This document shows, piece by piece, positions 6,210-8,298 of a stretch of DNA of 8,298 bases. The stretch is from an archaeon. Lineage in GTDB: Archaea > Thermoproteota > Nitrososphaeria > Nitrososphaerales > Nitrosopumilaceae. The notes beneath the pieces are model-generated. The model saw nothing but the letters and a program-made list of their open reading frames with translations, did not search any database and was not told the DNA's origin. Position 1 is the first letter of the stretch, and every line of letters starts with the position of its first letter. Made by a program: the position numbers and the translations under genes. The stretch covers positions 1 to 8,298 of the forward strand of contig JAKAJY010000109.1 in the NCBI GenBank assembly GCA_021824845.1, written 5' to 3'.

Positions 6210-7139
6210 ATGAACGACTTTTTCCAAAAAGATATCATATCTGTGCGTGATTTTGACAAGGCAAAATTCGAATCAGTGTTTTCTGCAACCGATAAAATAA
6301 TCAAGATGGATCCAACCCAACGCCGAGAGATTGGACGAGGAAAAACACTTGGGTATCTGTTCTTTGAGCCAAGCACCAGAACCAGACTGAGCTTCCAGGC
6401 GGCAATGGCGTTGATTGGAGGAACCTCGCTTGGAATAGCAGACGTGGCGTCTTCTTCCACAAAAAAGGGAGAAAGCCTGGCAGACACAATTAGGATGATC
6501 TCAATTTACTCTGATGTATTGGCACTACGTCATCCACTTGATGGCTCTAGTCGATTTGCATCCGAAATCTCTGAGAAGCCGGTGCTAAATGCCGGAAGCG
6601 GAACAGAGGAGCACCCAACCCAGGCAATACAGGACCTGTACACCATAAAAAAGGAAAAAAACAAAATTGATGGCCTAAAAATCGGCATAGTAGGTGATCT
6701 GAAATATGGCAGAACCGTCTATTCGCTTTTGTATGCACTATCAAACTATGATGTTGACATTAGGCTGATATCACCAGAATCCCTAAAAATTCGGGCAGAC
6801 TCTATTTATGAAATCCAAAAAAAGGTCTCACTAAAGGAATCAACAAACCTTGATGAATACATCGATGAGCTTGATGTCATTTATGTGACAAGAATCCAAA
6901 AGGAGAGATTCCCAGACGAGGAGGAATACCAAAAGGTGCGAGGCAGCTACAAAATCGGACTAGATGTTGTGGGAAAAATGAAGGAAAATGCAATCATCTT
7001 GCATCCATTACCGAGAGTTGATGAGATATCAACTGATGTTGATTCCACAAAACAAGCAAAATACTTCCAACAAGCAGAATATGGCAAGTTTACGCGAGCG
7101 GCGCTTTTGGGACTAGTCCTAAACGAAGTAGGCCTCTAG
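6210..7139 (+). CDS. pyrB: Aspartate carbamoyltransferase catalytic chain
   Basis: 309 residues from the ATG at 6210, the usual size for PyrB. It transfers the carbamoyl group from carbamoyl phosphate to L-aspartate, the committed step of pyrimidine synthesis, in the cytoplasm. The carbamoyl-phosphate motif FEPSTRTR is at 52-59, and the loop SSSTKKGES (81-89) carries Lys86, the counterpart of E. coli Lys84. Further active-site residues are Arg107-His108-Pro109, His135 in HPTQ (135-138), Arg168 in YGRT, Arg228 in VTRIQKERF, and HPLPRVDE (265-272). All expected catalytic residues are therefore present. The frame stays open upstream to a TTG at 6162, but that start would add 16 residues foreign to the family and overlap the pyrI start. 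The segment MNDFFQKDIISVRDF fits the family N-terminus. Its TAG directly abuts the stop codon of the convergent protease gene. Confidence 0.97.
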   Translation: MNDFFQKDIISVRDFDKAKFESVFSATDKIIKMDPTQRREIGRGKTLGYLFFEPSTRTRLSFQAAMALIGGTSLGIADVASSSTKKGESLADTIRMISIYSDVLALRHPLDGSSRFASEISEKPVLNAGSGTEEHPTQAIQDLYTIKKEKNKIDGLKIGIVGDLKYGRTVYSLLYALSNYDVDIRLISPESLKIRADSIYEIQKKVSLKESTNLDEYIDELDVIYVTRIQKERFPDEEEYQKVRGSYKIGLDVVGKMKENAIILHPLPRVDEISTDVDSTKQAKYFQQAEYGKFTRAALLGLVLNEVGL

Positions 7140-8108
7140 TTATTTCTCACAAACTGTTTGGCTGTCTTCATTTGCATTGTACAGATTAACAACTGCGTCA
7201 ATGTTGCAATCAGAAATGTATGGAATGGTCATGTCAATTGTTGGCGCCATCAAATCCTCTGTGGCAGTAGAATGGCCAAGCCCTAGTGCATGGCCAAACT
7301 CATGTCGTAGTATTGTTTCCAGCTGATCATCTGTAAGATTTGAAATATCATAAATTGTGATAAATGATTTTAAAATTTCATTGTCTTGTGTGACTGATTT
7401 AGTGTATCCTGTGTATCCATCAGAATCCTTGATGTTGGATAATGTTATGATGATATCTCCAATTCCGTTGTTTTCAACAAACTCGAATTTGGTTGGTATG
7501 TTGTATTTTGTTTCTCGCTTTGATGCCTCCTTGAGCGCACCTGCCCATCCTACATAGTATGTGGATTTGGTTCCCTTGGGGCCCTTGTGCACCAAAGAAT
7601 CATCAAATTCCTGTGTTTCCTCAGATGTGATGGCATTTCTAATCACCTCAAGCTGGTGCTCACTTACGCGTGGGGATTTGAGAATATTGACATTTATTTT
7701 TGAATCAACTAGTCTCCATGATTTCCACACATCAACCGTATCGCCCCGAAGATTTTCCGTAAAGTATTTGGTTCTGAGCACATCTGGCGGCTCTTTTGTC
7801 TCGCCAACAAAGATAGAGTCCGTTACACCAGACATTAGTAGCATCAAAAAGACTGCAGGCAAAACTGCAATCTCGGCAATCAATATTATTTTGGATCTTG
7901 ATTTTTTTATCTCCTTTTGAATTTTGGAAATCTCTTGTACTAGTTCATCTTCATGACGCTTTAGCGTCTTGACATTTATTGTGTCCAGGGATTTCTTCTC
8001 TGCTTGGCTTTTTGTCTCAAACTGTTTTATTTGCGAGGTAGTGTTGTCAAGCTCTTTTTTCATCAAGTCCAGATGATCCTTTAGACGAGCAAGGGATTTT
8101 TCTGACAT
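7140..8108 (-). CDS. Membrane-anchored matrixin-like (metzincin) zinc metalloprotease
   Basis: 322 residues with a three-part layout. Residues 1-72 are highly charged and helical with heptad-like spacing, a probable coiled coil. Residues 73-95 (IILIAEIAVLPAVFLMLLMSG) form one membrane helix, preceded by the basic stretch KEIKKSRSK. By the positive-inside rule the coiled coil is cytoplasmic and the rest faces outward. The outer part has the metzincin zinc site HEFGHALGLGH (269-279) with ligands His269, His273 and His279, catalytic Glu270, and a Met-turn LMAP at 286-289. The upstream strand IGDIIITLS (216-224) also fits the matrixin (M10-like) fold. Cys301 and Cys320 could form an external disulfide. 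I see no obvious propeptide cysteine switch. The substrate is unknown. The ATG at 8108 directly follows the TAG of the upstream CBS-domain gene, suggesting coupled expression. Protease activity is inferred from the intact motif. Confidence 0.85.
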   Translation of the reverse strand: MSEKSLARLKDHLDLMKKELDNTTSQIKQFETKSQAEKKSLDTINVKTLKRHEDELVQEISKIQKEIKKSRSKIILIAEIAVLPAVFLMLLMSGVTDSIFVGETKEPPDVLRTKYFTENLRGDTVDVWKSWRLVDSKINVNILKSPRVSEHQLEVIRNAITSEETQEFDDSLVHKGPKGTKSTYYVGWAGALKEASKRETKYNIPTKFEFVENNGIGDIIITLSNIKDSDGYTGYTKSVTQDNEILKSFITIYDISNLTDDQLETILRHEFGHALGLGHSTATEDLMAPTIDMTIPYISDCNIDAVVNLYNANEDSQTVCEK

Positions 8109-8298
8109 CTAGCCTTCCTTGCACAGAACATCCAAAACATCACGCGGCGTGATTAGCCTATCGGATGTCATCACACATGGATGCTTTGCATTGATCATGA
8201 TTTTGCAAATCTCTGAGATGCTCGATTTCTCTGAGATCAAAACCGGCGTGACTGCCTTTAAGGTGCTTGCACTAAGACTTGTAATGTTTTCGTTTTGT
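8109..8298 (-). CDS. CBS-domain protein, C-terminal end (truncated by window edge)
   Basis: The minus strand holds the last 62 codons of a gene ending with TAG at 8111-8109. The visible product runs from QNENITSLSA to DVLDVLCKEG. Its segment TPVLISEKSSISEICKIM, followed by INAKHPCVMTSDRLITPRDV, matches a CBS module: a strand, a helix that would hold the position of a rarely used residue, a short strand, then the I-T-x-R/x-D-V helix start. Such modules usually occur in pairs and bind adenine nucleotides as energy sensors or regulators. What else the protein contains lies outside the window, so its function cannot be stated. Its stop codon is immediately followed by the protease ATG with no intervening base, so the two are probably one transcript. 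The upstream promoter is not visible. Confidence 0.7.
   Translation of the reverse strand, partial: QNENITSLSASTLKAVTPVLISEKSSISEICKIMINAKHPCVMTSDRLITPRDVLDVLCKEG

Noticed and set aside
7561..7920. Plus-strand open frame of 119 codons opposite the protease gene
   Set aside because: It is antisense to a gene with an intact metzincin motif and has no recognisable features of its own.
1..8298. Mobile elements, CRISPR arrays, rRNA or tRNA genes, riboswitches
   Set aside because: Intergenic spaces are all under about 80 bp and no repeats, cloverleaf-like segments or transposase-like frames were seen on either strand.

Overview
The window looks like chromosomal DNA of an ammonia-oxidising-type archaeon (Nitrososphaerota/Thaumarchaeota). 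The evidence is an archaeal A-type ATP synthase gene cluster, archaeal TATA boxes placed about 28 bp upstream of start codons with little or no leader, an archaeal aspartate carbamoyltransferase pair (pyrB/pyrI), and GC content of roughly 40-45% by eye. That GC would suit a Nitrosotenuis-like genome better than the lower-GC Nitrosopumilus group, but the genus is a guess. I see no mobile element, CRISPR, rRNA, tRNA or sign of recent transfer. The stretch is densely packed, with no gap above about 80 bases.

Layout. Positions 1-714 (minus) hold the first 238 codons of the ATP synthase subunit I gene, whose membrane part lies outside the window. A 76-bp divergent control region (715-790) separates it from a plus-strand operon: atpE (791-1384), atpA (1390-3162), atpB (3159-4544), atpD (4550-5182), an unassigned 48-codon gene (5184-5330) and the proteolipid gene atpK (5365-5679). 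A T-rich gap of about 26 bp ends this operon facing pyrI (5706-6167, minus). pyrI and pyrB (6210-7139, plus) diverge from a 42-bp region. pyrB runs stop-to-stop into a minus-strand membrane-anchored metzincin-type protease gene (7140-8108). That gene directly follows a CBS-domain gene, of which only the last 62 codons (8109-8298) are present.

How the genes work together. A, B, D, E, I and K are parts of one rotary enzyme that couples ion flow across the cytoplasmic membrane to ATP synthesis. A/B form the catalytic hexamer, D the central shaft, E a peripheral stalk, I the stator membrane subunit and K the rotor ring. Subunits C, F and H, usual in archaeal operons, are not recognisable here. 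The 48-aa product is the only unassigned operon member. PyrB and PyrI are the catalytic and regulatory chains of aspartate carbamoyltransferase, the committed step of pyrimidine synthesis. The protease and CBS genes appear to be a separate operon.

Points that most deserve attention are the 48-aa gene inside the ATP synthase operon, the palindromic TATA element between atpI and atpE with its TATA-to-start spacing, the internal promoter plus Shine-Dalgarno before atpK, the unusual P-loop of AtpA, and the coiled-coil/TM/matrixin architecture of the protease.
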